Source: an uncultured Flavobacteriales bacterium (lineage in GTDB: Bacteria > Bacteroidota > Bacteroidia > Flavobacteriales_D > Sanyastnellaceae). Taken from it: a stretch of 48,728 bases of DNA. Position numbers and translations under genes: made by a program. A model generated the notes under the pieces. It was not told the DNA's origin. It saw only the letters and a program-made list of their open reading frames with translations, and searched no databases. The stretch spans positions 1 through 48,728 of the forward strand of contig CALSMK010000012.1 in NCBI GenBank assembly GCA_943787435.1, read 5' to 3'. Shown here piece after piece: positions 8,034 to 17,340 of this stretch. Every line of letters starts with the position of its first letter. Within the stretch, counting starts at the first letter, position 1.

Positions 8034-8810
8034 TCAATGGGCTGACCTTCGGCCTCTGGCGTACCATTCTGAAAGAACCATCCCAGCTGCCATGGTGGCG
8101 TTGAGTGACTCACTGCCACCACCGCCAGGAATGTGAACATGGCCAGAACAGGCTTGGCTGACTGTTTCAGAAAGGCCATGGCTTTCGCTCCCAAGAACCG
8201 CCAACCATTTGCCTTCTTCTCCAGGCCGGCCGGGCATGGCCCAAACATCTTCTCCGGCCATGGACATGCCCAAAGTCCGAACGTTACACGCTTCCATCTC
8301 ATGGAGCAACTCCGGCAAATCAACCACCCGGACCTGCACCCGAAAGACAGCGCCCATTGAAGCCTGGACCACTTTTGGATTAAAAGGGTCCACGACGCCT
8401 GAGGTCGCCCATATCCCACTCAAGCCGAACCAATCTGCCGTCCTGAGCAAAGTGCCCAAGTTGCCTGGGTCAGACAAGCCATCGATAGCCATTCCAAATG
8501 GCTCCTCAGGTTGTGCTGCCCACAATTCCGCCGACAAGGACTCGACTTCCGGAATGCCCACAACAGCCAGAACTCCTGGAGGAGATTTGAAGGCACTCAT
8601 GCGTTCCATCTCCTTGGATGAAACAGGTTCAGCATTCCATTCCTCGGGGCAGTCGGATTGAGAGGAAACGTACAAGCCGTGAATCATCCACCCACTTTGA
8701 AGGGCTTCGACCACGCATTTGTGGCCCTCGACCACGAACTTTCGCTCCGTGTGCCGCGCACTTTTATCCCGAAGGCCTCTAATGGCCATGATTTCATTCC
8801 TGGTGGGCAT
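8034..8810 (-). CDS. TrmH/SpoU family RNA 2'-O-methyltransferase
   Basis: Transfers a methyl group from SAM to a ribose 2'-OH of rRNA or tRNA; 258 aa. An N-terminal substrate-binding segment (RKFVVEGHK) leads into the knotted SPOUT domain. SPOUT motif 1 is DPGNLGTLLRTA, motif 2 LGSESHGLS and motif 3 IPGGGGSESLNATMAAG with the conserved Asn. The ATG at 8810 (MPTRNEI) gives a family-typical N-terminus; a longer form would run into the neighbouring gene. Its start codon and the start codon of the divergent BamA-like gene share one CATG at 8808-8811. A TrmH gene divergent from an outer membrane barrel gene is, as far as I know, a familiar arrangement in Bacteroidota. Target nucleotide unknown. 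Confidence 0.9.
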   Translation of the reverse strand: MPTRNEIMAIRGLRDKSARHTERKFVVEGHKCVVEALQSGWMIHGLYVSSQSDCPEEWNAEPVSSKEMERMSAFKSPPGVLAVVGIPEVESLSAELWAAQPEEPFGMAIDGLSDPGNLGTLLRTADWFGLSGIWATSGVVDPFNPKVVQASMGAVFRVQVRVVDLPELLHEMEACNVRTLGMSMAGEDVWAMPGRPGEEGKWLAVLGSESHGLSETVSQACSGHVHIPGGGGSESLNATMAAGMVLSEWYARGRRSAH

Positions 8811-11094
8811 GCTCTCTTGTTGCCGTAGGCATGCAAGATGGGGCATAGTGACCGCATGGCTCGTGGCTGGCTTCACTCCGGGGGCCCTGTTCTCTCAAGA
8901 AGGCCGTGAAAAACCGCTCGCGCTGAGAATTTGGGATGCCGAATGGTCAGTGGTGGGGACCGAAGAAGAATCGGGCATGTCTCTTTCCGACTGGCAGAAG
9001 GCGCTTCAAACAGCACTGATCACAAAGCCACCTGAAAGGGTTTTGGGCATCCCCGCTCGACATCACCTCTCCAACCTCAATGGAAAGTGGAAAAAAGCGG
9101 TAGAAAGCGGGAGCCCCGTGCCCTTTGGAGCCGCATCGCCTTTTGACGAAATTTCTTTGGAGCAAACCAAGATCTTGTTTCGGTCGCGCATGGTGCGGAT
9201 GGGATGTTTGGACGCCACAGTGGCCATCGATACACGAATTGACACCCCCAAGGTGAATTTGGTGATTGAGCTCGACCCGGGTCTTCGACTCAAATGCGGA
9301 AGCGTCTCGGTAACCTCCGATGGCAGTGGCCTGCCCGATTCAGAATTGACTCAAATCACTCAGGACTGGAAAGGGTGGGAGGGACAATGGTTGGATTTGG
9401 ATGCCCTCGACCGAATGCGCACCTCTTCTGCCAGCGCCTTGCAAAGCAGAGGTTGGTATGGCTTTATGTCCGAGCACCTCACCTTGGATGTGGACACCAC
9501 AGGGAGCCGTAGCACTGGGTTGGTGGCACTGCAACTTCATGTTTTGCCCAAAGACCTTTCAGGAACCATGGCGCCACACAAAAAGGCCACGGTCAATCAG
9601 GTGAGGGTGGAATGGCGACCCATCGAAATGACAACCATGGAAGAACGGGTGGTCAATGGGATTCAATGGCGTGTACCAACAGGCCGAGACCTGCGGCCAT
9701 TGCAGCATCAACTTCAGTTGAAACCAGGAGAGACCTTTGATCCCCAAAAAATTGCATCCTCCAGACAAGCCTTCCGGTCGTTGTCTTTGATGCGGCAGGT
9801 GACCTTGGAGATAGAGCCCGTTGTGGACACATTGGCGCTCAAGAACACACCCTTGGGGGTCACCATCGGCCTTGAGCCTGTGCCCAAAAGGTTCATGCGC
9901 GTCAATGGCGCCTTGACCTCGCGTTTTGCCATTGGCGGAGAGGTTCTCTTGGCCCTGGGAAATTTAGATTTCAGGCAGAGGGCAGAGAAACTCACCTTGG
10001 ATTTACAAGCTGGAATTCAGAGGGTCCCTTACGTGTTTGTCGAAACCGACGAGGCCTTCAACTCAAGGGTGTTGTCTGCCACCGCACAATACTCTGCGAT
10101 GCGGCTGATTCCCTTTGGTCCGGATCGGTTCTCCCGTTCGAACCGACCTGAAAGTCGCATCTCTTTGACATATCGGGATGAAGTGAGGCCCGAGTTCGGC
10201 CGCACTTTCATTCAGCTGGGCTTGGTAGAGCGTTTCATTGAAAATCAGGGGACAGGCTCAAAGCTTGAAATCCGGGCCTTTGAAGTGGCATTGACATCGA
10301 GCCGATTGGAACCGGAGTTTGAAAACGAGTTGAACCTGCTTCAATCGGGGATTCTGACTTCCTCCTTCCTGCCAAGGGCCTTGTTTGCTTCGGGCATCAG
10401 CTGGTGGCTCAGTCCATCCCGAAAGCCCCTAAGACCCAGCTTCAGGTTGCACCTTGAGGTGGAGTCAGCCGGGGCGTTGTTTCATGCCTTGGACCCAAGG
10501 TCTCCCGTCAACACCGTCATCCAGACGCCCAGCTTTTTTGGACCCAGTGAAAGCATCAATGTCGCCCGCTACACCCGTTGGGTTTTTGATTTGAAAAACG
10601 ACTGGCAGTTTCGAAAAAGAACCGGCCTTCATAGCCGATGCTACTTCGGCATCGTGGCCTCCTCCATTGAGGATCAGTCTGCGCCATTGGAAAAACAGTT
10701 TTTTGTAGGTGGCCCCAACAGCATGAGGGGATGGTCAGCGCTAAGGCTGGGCCCAGGGTCAAGCACCAATGAAAACTTGAACGTGAGGGGGGACATGAAG
10801 ATTGAATTGAACTTGGAGGCCAGGCATTACTTGAACGATTGGATCCAGGTTGCCACATTCGTAGATGCAGGAAACGTCTGGATGACCCGCGAGGAAGAGA
10901 ATCGACCCAATGTCCATTTTGAATGGGATAGGTTTTTGAGCGAAATGGCCGTCAGTGTAGGGGGAGGAGTCAGGCTGGACTTTGGCTATTTCATGCTCCG
11001 GTGCGATGCGGGAACCCCCATTCGTCAGCCTGGAAAACAGGAACCAACAGCAAATGGTTGGCGGATTCACCCCGCGGTCTCGCTCCCATTCTGA
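8809..11094 (+). CDS. BamA/TamA-family outer membrane protein
   Basis: Outer-membrane barrel protein of the Omp85 superfamily, about 761 aa, probably in insertion or export of envelope proteins. From the ATG at 8809 there is a signal peptide (CCRRHARWG basic region, hydrophobic core, cleavage near LFSQ). POTRA-like periplasmic segments follow over roughly residues 110-380, then a D15 barrel. The hallmark FVGGPNSMRGW near residue 640 is the conserved lid-loop motif, and the chain ends in Phe, as outer membrane barrels do. The frame extends 90 bases further 5', but into the divergent TrmH gene. It is likely a TamA/TamL-like paralogue and not the essential BamA, which I cannot prove from one copy. 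Confidence 0.87.
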   Translation: MLSCCRRHARWGIVTAWLVAGFTPGALFSQEGREKPLALRIWDAEWSVVGTEEESGMSLSDWQKALQTALITKPPERVLGIPARHHLSNLNGKWKKAVESGSPVPFGAASPFDEISLEQTKILFRSRMVRMGCLDATVAIDTRIDTPKVNLVIELDPGLRLKCGSVSVTSDGSGLPDSELTQITQDWKGWEGQWLDLDALDRMRTSSASALQSRGWYGFMSEHLTLDVDTTGSRSTGLVALQLHVLPKDLSGTMAPHKKATVNQVRVEWRPIEMTTMEERVVNGIQWRVPTGRDLRPLQHQLQLKPGETFDPQKIASSRQAFRSLSLMRQVTLEIEPVVDTLALKNTPLGVTIGLEPVPKRFMRVNGALTSRFAIGGEVLLALGNLDFRQRAEKLTLDLQAGIQRVPYVFVETDEAFNSRVLSATAQYSAMRLIPFGPDRFSRSNRPESRISLTYRDEVRPEFGRTFIQLGLVERFIENQGTGSKLEIRAFEVALTSSRLEPEFENELNLLQSGILTSSFLPRALFASGISWWLSPSRKPLRPSFRLHLEVESAGALFHALDPRSPVNTVIQTPSFFGPSESINVARYTRWVFDLKNDWQFRKRTGLHSRCYFGIVASSIEDQSAPLEKQFFVGGPNSMRGWSALRLGPGSSTNENLNVRGDMKIELNLEARHYLNDWIQVATFVDAGNVWMTREEENRPNVHFEWDRFLSEMAVSVGGGVRLDFGYFMLRCDAGTPIRQPGKQEPTANGWRIHPAVSLPF

Positions 11095-11101
11095 AGCCCG
11101 T

Positions 11102-11109
11102 TAACTTTG
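11102..11109 (+). promoter_or_regulatory. Putative Bacteroidota -7 element upstream of accD
   Basis: TAACTTTG fits the Bacteroidota -7 consensus TAnnTTTG exactly and is followed by C, ten bases before the accD ATG at 11120. No clear TTG -33 element lies 19-21 bases upstream, so the call rests on the -7 box alone. The implied leader is very short. Confidence 0.5.
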
Positions 11110-11119
11110 CCCCCACAAC

Positions 11120-12025
11120 ATGACAGAGAAAGAAGCACCACGCTCGGACCGCGAAGCGGATTCTCAAAATGACGCCGGACTCGGATGGTTCCGGCGCATG
11201 AAGGAGGGCATCACCACCAAAACGGCTGAGAAGAAGGAGATTCCAGAAGGCAATTGGTACAAGTGCCCCTCTTGCAAAACCGTGATTGCCAGCCAAGAGC
11301 ACGAGGAAAACCTTTGGGTATGTTCTCACTGCGATCACCACGAGCGCATTGGATCCCACGAGTACTTCAGCATCTTGTTTGACGAAGGGAAATACCGGGA
11401 GCTGCAAGCCAAGATGTCCTCGGCCAATCCCTTGTCCTTCACCGACACCAAAAACTACGAAGACCGGCTAAAAGCCTCCATGGCCAAGACTGGTTTGAAA
11501 GACGCCATTCGAACAGGCGTTGGAGAAGTAGGAGGGCGACAGATGGTCATCAGCAGCATGGACTTCGGGTTCATTGGCGGGTCCATGGGCTCTGTGGTCG
11601 GAGAAAAAATTGCACGCGCCATTGACTACTCCATCAAGAATGGACTGCCATATGTGTGCGTGACCAAAAGTGGAGGAGCCAGGATGATGGAGGCTGGGCT
11701 TTCGCTCATGCAAATGGCCAAAACGAGTGCGCGCCTGAGTCTTCTGGCCAAAGCGGGCTTGCCATACGTGTGCATTTTGACCGACCCAACCACTGGAGGG
11801 GTGACCGCCTCATTTGCCATGCTCGGAGACCTTCACATTGCCGAGCCCAATGCGCTCATAGGTTTTGCTGGACCTCGGGTGGTGAAAGAAACCATAGGCA
11901 AGGACTTGCCGGCCGGTTTTCAGAGGTCTGAATTCCTGCTGGAACATGGCTTTGTTGACCGCATTGTGCATCGCCATCAGTTGCGCACAGAACTCTCGTC
12001 GCTCATCGGCATGCTCATCGACTGA
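11120..12025 (+). CDS. accD: Acetyl-CoA carboxylase carboxyltransferase subunit beta
   Basis: Beta subunit of the carboxyltransferase of acetyl-CoA carboxylase, which makes malonyl-CoA for fatty acid synthesis together with AccA; 301 aa, cytoplasmic. The N-terminal zinc ribbon has Cys49, Cys52, Cys68 and Cys71 (CPSC ... CSHC). The crotonase-like core carries the AccD-typical stretches SMDFGFIGGSMGSVVGEK, SGGARMMEAGLSLMQMAK and PTTGGVTASFAMLGD. No start codon exists nearer to the conserved GWF.R.KEGI block than the ATG at 11120, so the N-terminus is about 20 residues longer than in many homologues. A TAnnTTTG element sits just upstream; rpsO follows with its own promoter. Confidence 0.96.
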   Translation: MTEKEAPRSDREADSQNDAGLGWFRRMKEGITTKTAEKKEIPEGNWYKCPSCKTVIASQEHEENLWVCSHCDHHERIGSHEYFSILFDEGKYRELQAKMSSANPLSFTDTKNYEDRLKASMAKTGLKDAIRTGVGEVGGRQMVISSMDFGFIGGSMGSVVGEKIARAIDYSIKNGLPYVCVTKSGGARMMEAGLSLMQMAKTSARLSLLAKAGLPYVCILTDPTTGGVTASFAMLGDLHIAEPNALIGFAGPRVVKETIGKDLPAGFQRSEFLLEHGFVDRIVHRHQLRTELSSLIGMLID

Positions 12026-12044
12026 AAATGAGTCACTAAAGCCT

Positions 12045-12075
12045 TTGGAGACCTGAGGGTACCGACTTACTTTTG
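12045..12075 (+). promoter_or_regulatory. Putative promoter of rpsO (Bacteroidota type)
   Basis: TTG at 12045-12047 and TACTTTTG at 12068-12075, with 20 bases between, match the Bacteroidota promoter form (TTG at -33, TAnnTTTG at -7). It lies between the accD stop and the rpsO ATG at 12123 and predicts a leader of about 40 bases. It is the most complete promoter in the window and would drive rpsO and perhaps pnp. Confidence 0.65.
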
Positions 12076-12122
12076 CCCCCCTGAATTTCAGGACACATCA
12101 AGAACATCCAAGAGATTTCCAC

Positions 12123-12392
12123 ATGTACCTCACACCAGAGAAAAAGCAGGAGTTCTTTGCCAAGCACGGCAAGAACGCCCAAGACACCGGAAGCGCAGAA
12201 GGCCAAATCGCCATGTTTTCCTTCCGAATTGCTCACTTGACAGAGCACCTCAAAAAGAACAGAAAGGACGCCAACACCCAGCGCGCCCTGATCAATATGG
12301 TAGGCAAGCGCCGCCGTCTTTTGGACTATCTCAAGTCAAAAGACATCGAGCGCTACCGTGCGATCGTGAAGGAACTCGGCCTCCGCCGTTGA
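12123..12392 (+). CDS. rpsO: 30S ribosomal protein S15
   Basis: Primary 16S rRNA-binding protein of the small subunit platform, 89 aa, the normal length. The family-wide motifs are clear: [28 protein letters not shown], and the [15 protein letters not shown] helix that binds rRNA. It follows a strong Bacteroidota-type promoter and precedes pnp, the widely conserved rpsO-pnp order. In E. coli S15 represses its own mRNA; no such site can be asserted here. Confidence 0.98.
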   Translation: MYLTPEKKQEFFAKHGKNAQDTGSAEGQIAMFSFRIAHLTEHLKKNRKDANTQRALINMVGKRRRLLDYLKSKDIERYRAIVKELGLRR

Positions 12393-12435
12393 TCCTGGAT
12401 CCTCTATCCACGAATACGAAGTCGTCGCGGCACGG

Positions 12436-12500
12436 GCACCCGGTCGCAGGCGAGGACGCAAAACAATCTCGGGGAAACGCCTCGAGAAACTTACGGGTGC
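12436..12500 (+). promoter_or_regulatory. Nested inverted repeat in the rpsO-pnp intergenic region
   Basis: A 7-base outer stem (GCACCCG at 12436-12442 with CGGGTGC at 12494-12500) encloses a 5-base inner stem (CGAGG at 12451-12455 with CCTCG at 12480-12484), with nearly equal internal loops. It ends 19 bases before the pnp ATG and has no T-run, so it is not a simple terminator. The position matches where RNase III processing and PNPase autoregulation act in E. coli; a role here is inference. Confidence 0.4.
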
Positions 12501-12519
12501 TCAAAAAGACAATTCCTTC

Positions 12520-14652
12520 ATGGAAATGAACGTAGTAACCAAGACCATTGACCTAGGTGATGGTCGTCCGGTAACCATTGAGACCGGAAAACTCGCCAAG
12601 CAGGCCCACGGAAGCGTGGTTGTGCGCCAAGGCGACACCATGCTCCTCGCAGCAGCAGTCAGCAACCGAGACGCCTCAGAAGGGGTGGACTTCCTCCCCC
12701 TCACGGTAGACTACCGCGAGAAGTACGCGTCCACAGGACGTTTCCCAGGTGGCTTCTTTAAAAGAGAGGCACGACCCAGTGACACCGAAATTTTGGTGAT
12801 GCGATTGGTGGACCGCGCTTTGCGTCCAACCTTCCCGGAGGACTATCACTCCGACACACAGGTCATGATTCAGCTCATGTCTGCGGACAAGGAGAACATG
12901 CCAGACAGCCTGGCTGGCTTGGCTGCTTCTGCAGCTCTGGCTGTGAGCGACATTCCTTTCGACGGACCCATTTCTGAAGTGCGTGTTGCACGCATTGCAG
13001 GTGAGTTTGTCATCAACCCCACCTATGCCCAATTGGAGGAAGCCGACATCGACATGATGATCGCTGGTTCCATGGACAGCATTGTGATGGTGGAAGGAGA
13101 GATGAATGAGGTCTCTGAGGAAGAGATGGTGGGTGCCATTGAGGCCGCTCACGTGGCCATTCAAAAGCAATGTCAAGCTCAACTTGACATGGCAGCCGAA
13201 GTCCCCTCTTCATCACCCAAGCGCACGTATGAGCACGAGAAGCACGACGCGGACCTGAAGCAACGCATCCACGACGAGCTCTACCAGAAGTACTACGACT
13301 CGGCCAAGAACGCCAAGTCCAAGGAAGAGAGGGGCTCAACTTTCAAGGCCATTAAGGAGGGATTCCTGAGCACCTTGAGCGACGACGAGAAGTCTGCAAA
13401 GCAGTACATGCTCCGCGACTACTTGAAGGCGACACAGAAAAAAGCCATTCGCGACCTTCTGCTCAACGAAGGCATCCGTTTGGATGGACGTGGCACCACA
13501 GACATTCGTCCCATTTGGTGCGAAGTGGACTACCTCCCCGGACCGCACGGCTCAGCCATCTTTACCCGCGGCGAGACCCAGAGCCTCACCACATTGACCT
13601 TGGGCACCAAGGACGATGAGCAGCTCATCGACAACGCCCTTGTTCGCAAGACAGAGAAGTTCCTTCTTCACTACAACTTCCCTCCATTCTCAACTGGCGA
13701 GGCCCGTCCCATTCGTGGAACCAGCCGCCGTGAGATTGGACACGGAAACTTGGCTTTGCGCGCACTCAAGCCCATGCTGCCACCCGTTGACGATTGTCCT
13801 TACACCATCCGCTTGGTGAGTGAGATTCTCGAATCCAACGGATCCAGCTCCATGGCCACTGTTTGTGCAGGCACCCTTGCGCTGATGGACGGCGGAATTC
13901 CCATGAAGCGTCCAGTGAGTGGAATTGCGATGGGACTGATCACCGACCAAGAGACCGGGAAGTACGCTGTGTTGAGCGACATCCTCGGCGACGAGGATCA
14001 CTTGGGCGACATGGACTTCAAGGTCACAGGTACGTCAGAAGGCATCACAGCTTGCCAGATGGACATCAAGATCAAGGGCTTGTCCTTTGCTCAATTGACC
14101 GAAGCCTTGCTCCAAGCCAAGGAAGGACGTGCTCACATTTTGGGTGAAATGCTCAAGACCATGGACACGCACCGCGAGGACTATAAGGACCACGCACCGC
14201 GCATCATTTCATTTGAAGTTCCTGCAGAAGCCATTGGCCCCATCATCGGCCCTGGCGGAAAAATCATCAATGAGATTCAAGACACCACCGGTGCCAATGT
14301 CTCCATTGCTGACAACGACGGAAAAGGAATGGTTGAGGTGTCAGGCGACAACAAGCAGAAGATCGACGCTGCAGTCGCTCGAATTCGTGCGATTGCCTTC
14401 CCGCCCACTGTTGAGGTTGGAGAGATTTATGAAGGCGCAGTGAAAACTGTGATGCCCTATGGCGCTTTTGTGGAGATCATCCCTGGACAAGACGGTTTGT
14501 TGCACATCTCAGAATTGGAGCACGGCCGTGTGGACCAGGTCTCAGACATCATCAAAGAAGGAGACATTGTGAAGTTCAAAGTGACAGGTCGCGATCCGCG
14601 TTCTGGAAAACTGAAACTGAGCAGGAAAGTTCTTCTTCCGAAGCCTGAGTGA
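12520..14652 (+). CDS. pnp: Polyribonucleotide nucleotidyltransferase (PNPase)
   Basis: Phosphorolytic 3'-5' exoribonuclease of the degradosome, 710 aa, trimeric and cytoplasmic. Two RNase PH-like domains are visible. The first contains [19 protein letters not shown]; the second, with [14 protein letters not shown], contains FTRGETQSL and the GAR-type phosphate region. A KH domain ([15 protein letters not shown], about residue 573 onward) and an S1 domain ([19 protein letters not shown], from about residue 632) close the protein, with no truncation. The ATG at 12520 or 12526 could be used; both give the family N-terminus [12 protein letters not shown]. It is followed by a stem-loop and rpoD. 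Confidence 0.98.
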   Translation: MEMNVVTKTIDLGDGRPVTIETGKLAKQAHGSVVVRQGDTMLLAAAVSNRDASEGVDFLPLTVDYREKYASTGRFPGGFFKREARPSDTEILVMRLVDRALRPTFPEDYHSDTQVMIQLMSADKENMPDSLAGLAASAALAVSDIPFDGPISEVRVARIAGEFVINPTYAQLEEADIDMMIAGSMDSIVMVEGEMNEVSEEEMVGAIEAAHVAIQKQCQAQLDMAAEVPSSSPKRTYEHEKHDADLKQRIHDELYQKYYDSAKNAKSKEERGSTFKAIKEGFLSTLSDDEKSAKQYMLRDYLKATQKKAIRDLLLNEGIRLDGRGTTDIRPIWCEVDYLPGPHGSAIFTRGETQSLTTLTLGTKDDEQLIDNALVRKTEKFLLHYNFPPFSTGEARPIRGTSRREIGHGNLALRALKPMLPPVDDCPYTIRLVSEILESNGSSSMATVCAGTLALMDGGIPMKRPVSGIAMGLITDQETGKYAVLSDILGDEDHLGDMDFKVTGTSEGITACQMDIKIKGLSFAQLTEALLQAKEGRAHILGEMLKTMDTHREDYKDHAPRIISFEVPAEAIGPIIGPGGKIINEIQDTTGANVSIADNDGKGMVEVSGDNKQKIDAAVARIRAIAFPPTVEVGEIYEGAVKTVMPYGAFVEIIPGQDGLLHISELEHGRVDQVSDIIKEGDIVKFKVTGRDPRSGKLKLSRKVLLPKPE

Positions 14653-14673
14653 AACGAAACCCGAAAAAATACG

Positions 14674-14712
14674 TTGTAAGGGAGGTGGCTGATCACATCT
14701 GCCTCCCTACAA
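14674..14712 (+). promoter_or_regulatory. Long stem-loop between pnp and rpoD
   Basis: TTGTA and GGGAGGT on the left pair with GCCTCCC and TACAA on the right: 12 base pairs (one G-U) with a single bulged A and a 14-base loop. It lies 22 bases after the pnp stop and 16 bases before the rpoD ATG. No U-run follows, so it is not a typical intrinsic terminator. It could be a processing site that separates the two messages, a 3' stabiliser of pnp mRNA, or a leader element acting on rpoD translation. Confidence 0.5.
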
Positions 14713-14728
14713 CCGATTTGCAACGCCC

Positions 14729-15598
14729 ATGAGACAGCTAAAAATCACAAAACAGGTCACCAATCGGGAGACCGCTTCGCTCGACAAGTACCTCCAGGAA
14801 ATCGGTCGTGTAGACTTGATCACTGCCGACGAAGAAGTCGAACTGGCCCGACGCATCAAACAAGGCGACCAAGTCGCTTTGGAAAAGATGACCAAGGCCA
14901 ACCTTCGTTTTGTGGTGTCCGTTTCCAAGCAGTATCAAAATCAAGGGCTTTCGCTTCCTGACTTGATTAACGAGGGAAACTTAGGCTTGATCAAGGCCGC
15001 TCAAAGGTTCGATGAGACCCGCGGATTTAAGTTCATCTCTTACGCCGTTTGGTGGATTCGACAGAGCATCCTTCAAGCATTGGCTGAACAGAGCCGAATT
15101 GTCCGCTTGCCACTCAACAAGATTGGCTCCATCAACAAAATCAACAAAGCTTTTGCCCGTCTCGAGCAGGAGTTTGAGCGTCCACCTACACCCGCTGAGT
15201 TGGCGGAGGTGTTGGACATGACTTTGGATGAAGTCAAGCAAAGCTTGAAGAACGCCGGCCGTCACGTTTCGATGGATGCTCCACTCAAGGATGGCGACGA
15301 CAGCTCCAGCACGATGTACGACGTGTTGCAGACCAATGACACGCCTTCACCAGACACCGTTCTGATCACGGAGTCTTTGCGCAAGGAAATCGAACGAAGC
15401 TTGCAAACCCTCACCAGCCGTGAAGCCGACGTCATTCGGTTGTACTTCGGCTTGGGCGGAGAGCACCCATTGACACTCGAAGAAATTGGTGAGCGTTTTG
15501 ATTTGACCCGTGAAAGGGTTCGTCAGATCAAGGAAAAAGCCATTCGCAGGCTGAAGCACACCAGCCGCAGCCGGATTTTGAAGTCCTACCTCGGTTGA
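14729..15598 (+). CDS. rpoD: RNA polymerase primary sigma factor (sigma-70, Bacteroidota SigA/RpoD type)
   Basis: Main promoter-recognition subunit of RNA polymerase. At 289 aa it has the short form usual for Bacteroidota: region 1.1 is missing and the protein opens at region 1.2 ([10 protein letters not shown]...LARRIKQGD). Region 2 is intact with [24 protein letters not shown] and [10 protein letters not shown] (105-114). Region 3 follows, then region 4.2 with the helix-turn-helix [22 protein letters not shown]. It probably reads the TAnnTTTG promoters seen upstream of accD, rpsO and tRNA-Ser. It sits in the conserved pnp-rpoD order and ends before a strong terminator. Confidence 0.96.
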   Translation: MRQLKITKQVTNRETASLDKYLQEIGRVDLITADEEVELARRIKQGDQVALEKMTKANLRFVVSVSKQYQNQGLSLPDLINEGNLGLIKAAQRFDETRGFKFISYAVWWIRQSILQALAEQSRIVRLPLNKIGSINKINKAFARLEQEFERPPTPAELAEVLDMTLDEVKQSLKNAGRHVSMDAPLKDGDDSSSTMYDVLQTNDTPSPDTVLITESLRKEIERSLQTLTSREADVIRLYFGLGGEHPLTLEEIGERFDLTRERVRQIKEKAIRRLKHTSRSRILKSYLG

Positions 15599-15629
15599 TT
15601 TCAACCTTAGGCTGCGCCGCAAGGCAAAG

Positions 15630-15662
15630 AGAAAACGGGCCCACTTGGGCCCGTTTTCTTTT
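15630..15662 (+). terminator. Intrinsic terminator after rpoD
   Basis: A perfect inverted repeat (AGAAAACGGGCCCA with its complement, effective loop of four bases) is followed by a T-rich stretch, 31 bases after the rpoD stop. The A-rich left arm also gives a T-tract in the reverse direction, so it may act both ways, although the only gene it clearly serves is rpoD. Confidence 0.9.
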
Positions 15663-15777
15663 GGACCAAACTGAACTGGCCGAGCAACTTCAAAACGAAC
15701 ATTGCGTTCGGATATCTACAAGGAAACCCGGCCCTTTCAAATCGCCACCCAACCCTTCTCACCTTAGTTTCGCATCC

Positions 15778-17307
15778 ATGGCACATCCCGCATTCGACAA
15801 ACCCATGCCTGGCGAACACAGCTCCATTGTGGCCACGGTGCTCTTAATGGTCACCCTTGTGGCAGGCCTCATTGGATGTCGTGGAAACCAGATTTATCAA
15901 GGTGCAGATGCCCGTGTGGCCTTCAGTCAAGACACGGTGATGTTCGACACCGTGTTCACCACCATTGGAAGTGCCAGTGAAGCTTTTCGAATCGTCAACC
16001 TTTCTCCCGGAAGGGTCCTTTTGGAAGACATCACTTTAGAAGACCAAGGAGACAGTCCTTTCCGAATCAATGTTGATGGCATTCCCGGTCCAAGTGTCGG
16101 AGGGCTTGAACTCGATGAGGGTGATTCCCTTTACGTGTTTGTTGAAGTGACCATTGACCCAGAAAACGACTATGATTTGCCCTTCATCGTGAAGGACAGG
16201 ATTCGGGTCACACTCAACGGGTATAGCCAATACGTGCAACTCATTGCCTATGGCCAGGACGCCTTCTTTCACGGTTCCCCGGGCGCCATCACCACATTGG
16301 ACTGCAACTCCAATTGGAGCGCTCAAAAGCCACATGTGATTTACGGAGTCGTGGGTGTGGCTCCAGATTGCGACTTGTCTGTTGAAGCTGGGGCTCAAAT
16401 CCATGTCCATGCAGGGGGCGGCATTTACGTTTCAGGCGGCACACTGAACATCAACGGAGAGCAAGACAATCCAGTGGTGATTGAAGGTGATCGACTGGAG
16501 CCTGAATACGCCGGCCTGCCAGGACAATGGGGAATACAAGTGGACACCTTGGTTCAAACCGAAATCGGCGTCTCTCAAGCCAGCATCATCGGCGGTGGCA
16601 TTTGGATTTATGCATCCCCCGGAAGTGTCATGAGACACACTGTTGTCAAAAATGGCACCATCGGCATCCAAGTGGACAGCACAGGCACAACAACAGGAGC
16701 CGCATTGACCATGGAGAACTGCAGGGTTCACAACATGAGTGCCATTGGACTGCTGGCTCAAGGGGGGCATGTGGACGGCACCAACAATCTATTTTATGAC
16801 TGCGGGCAAGCTTGCGCAGCGTTTACACTCGGTGGCCGCTATCGATTCACCCACAGCACCTTCGCCAACTATTGGTCGGACGGCACGCGGGGCACCCCTT
16901 CCGTCCTCATCAACGACCATTATGAAGACGTCAATGGGGCACTTCAAATTCGCCAGCTGACCGAATCGCGATTCCTGAACTGTGTGATGTGGGGAAACAA
17001 TGCTGAGCTCGACGAATTCGATGAGCTCGTCGTCGACCTTGAAGGCGATGTCAACGACTTGCTCTTGCGCGGATGCGCAGTGGATTTGGATGCGGCAGGG
17101 TCCGCAGAATGGATCGAAGAAAGCTCCTTGGATGAAGCCCCGCCTTTTGCGGACGTCTTCATTCGGGACTTCCACTTGGCATCCAGCAACAGCCAATGGA
17201 ATGGCGTCGGCGTTCCCGCAGGATTGCCCTTCCTGTCCACCGATCTCGATGGACTGCCTCGGGTGGTCGGCTCGGCCCCAGATGTGGGTTGTTACGAGCG
17301 CCAATGA
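15778..17307 (+). CDS. Lipoprotein with predicted right-handed beta-helix
   Basis: About 509 aa exported lipoprotein of unknown function. The N-terminus has a hydrophobic stretch ending in the lipobox LIGC about 37 residues in; the in-frame ATG at 15805 would give a more standard lipoprotein signal and is a reasonable alternative start. An Ig-like segment (FDTVFTTIGSASEAFRIVN...) is followed by a long region of short beta-strand repeats rich in Gly/Asn/Val (GGGIYVSGGTLNINGEQ, GGGIWIYASPGSVMRHTVV, GIQV), the pattern of parallel beta-helix proteins. The C-terminal DLDGLPRVVGSAPDVGCYE resembles the tail common in beta-helix choice-of-anchor proteins. It is isolated from rpoD by a terminator; the ABC transporter begins 33 bases downstream. 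Confidence 0.75.
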   Translation: MAHPAFDKPMPGEHSSIVATVLLMVTLVAGLIGCRGNQIYQGADARVAFSQDTVMFDTVFTTIGSASEAFRIVNLSPGRVLLEDITLEDQGDSPFRINVDGIPGPSVGGLELDEGDSLYVFVEVTIDPENDYDLPFIVKDRIRVTLNGYSQYVQLIAYGQDAFFHGSPGAITTLDCNSNWSAQKPHVIYGVVGVAPDCDLSVEAGAQIHVHAGGGIYVSGGTLNINGEQDNPVVIEGDRLEPEYAGLPGQWGIQVDTLVQTEIGVSQASIIGGGIWIYASPGSVMRHTVVKNGTIGIQVDSTGTTTGAALTMENCRVHNMSAIGLLAQGGHVDGTNNLFYDCGQACAAFTLGGRYRFTHSTFANYWSDGTRGTPSVLINDHYEDVNGALQIRQLTESRFLNCVMWGNNAELDEFDELVVDLEGDVNDLLLRGCAVDLDAAGSAEWIEESSLDEAPPFADVFIRDFHLASSNSQWNGVGVPAGLPFLSTDLDGLPRVVGSAPDVGCYERQ

Positions 17308-17340
17308 TGCTCAGGCCTTGGGTCACGTAAACGCAAGAGG

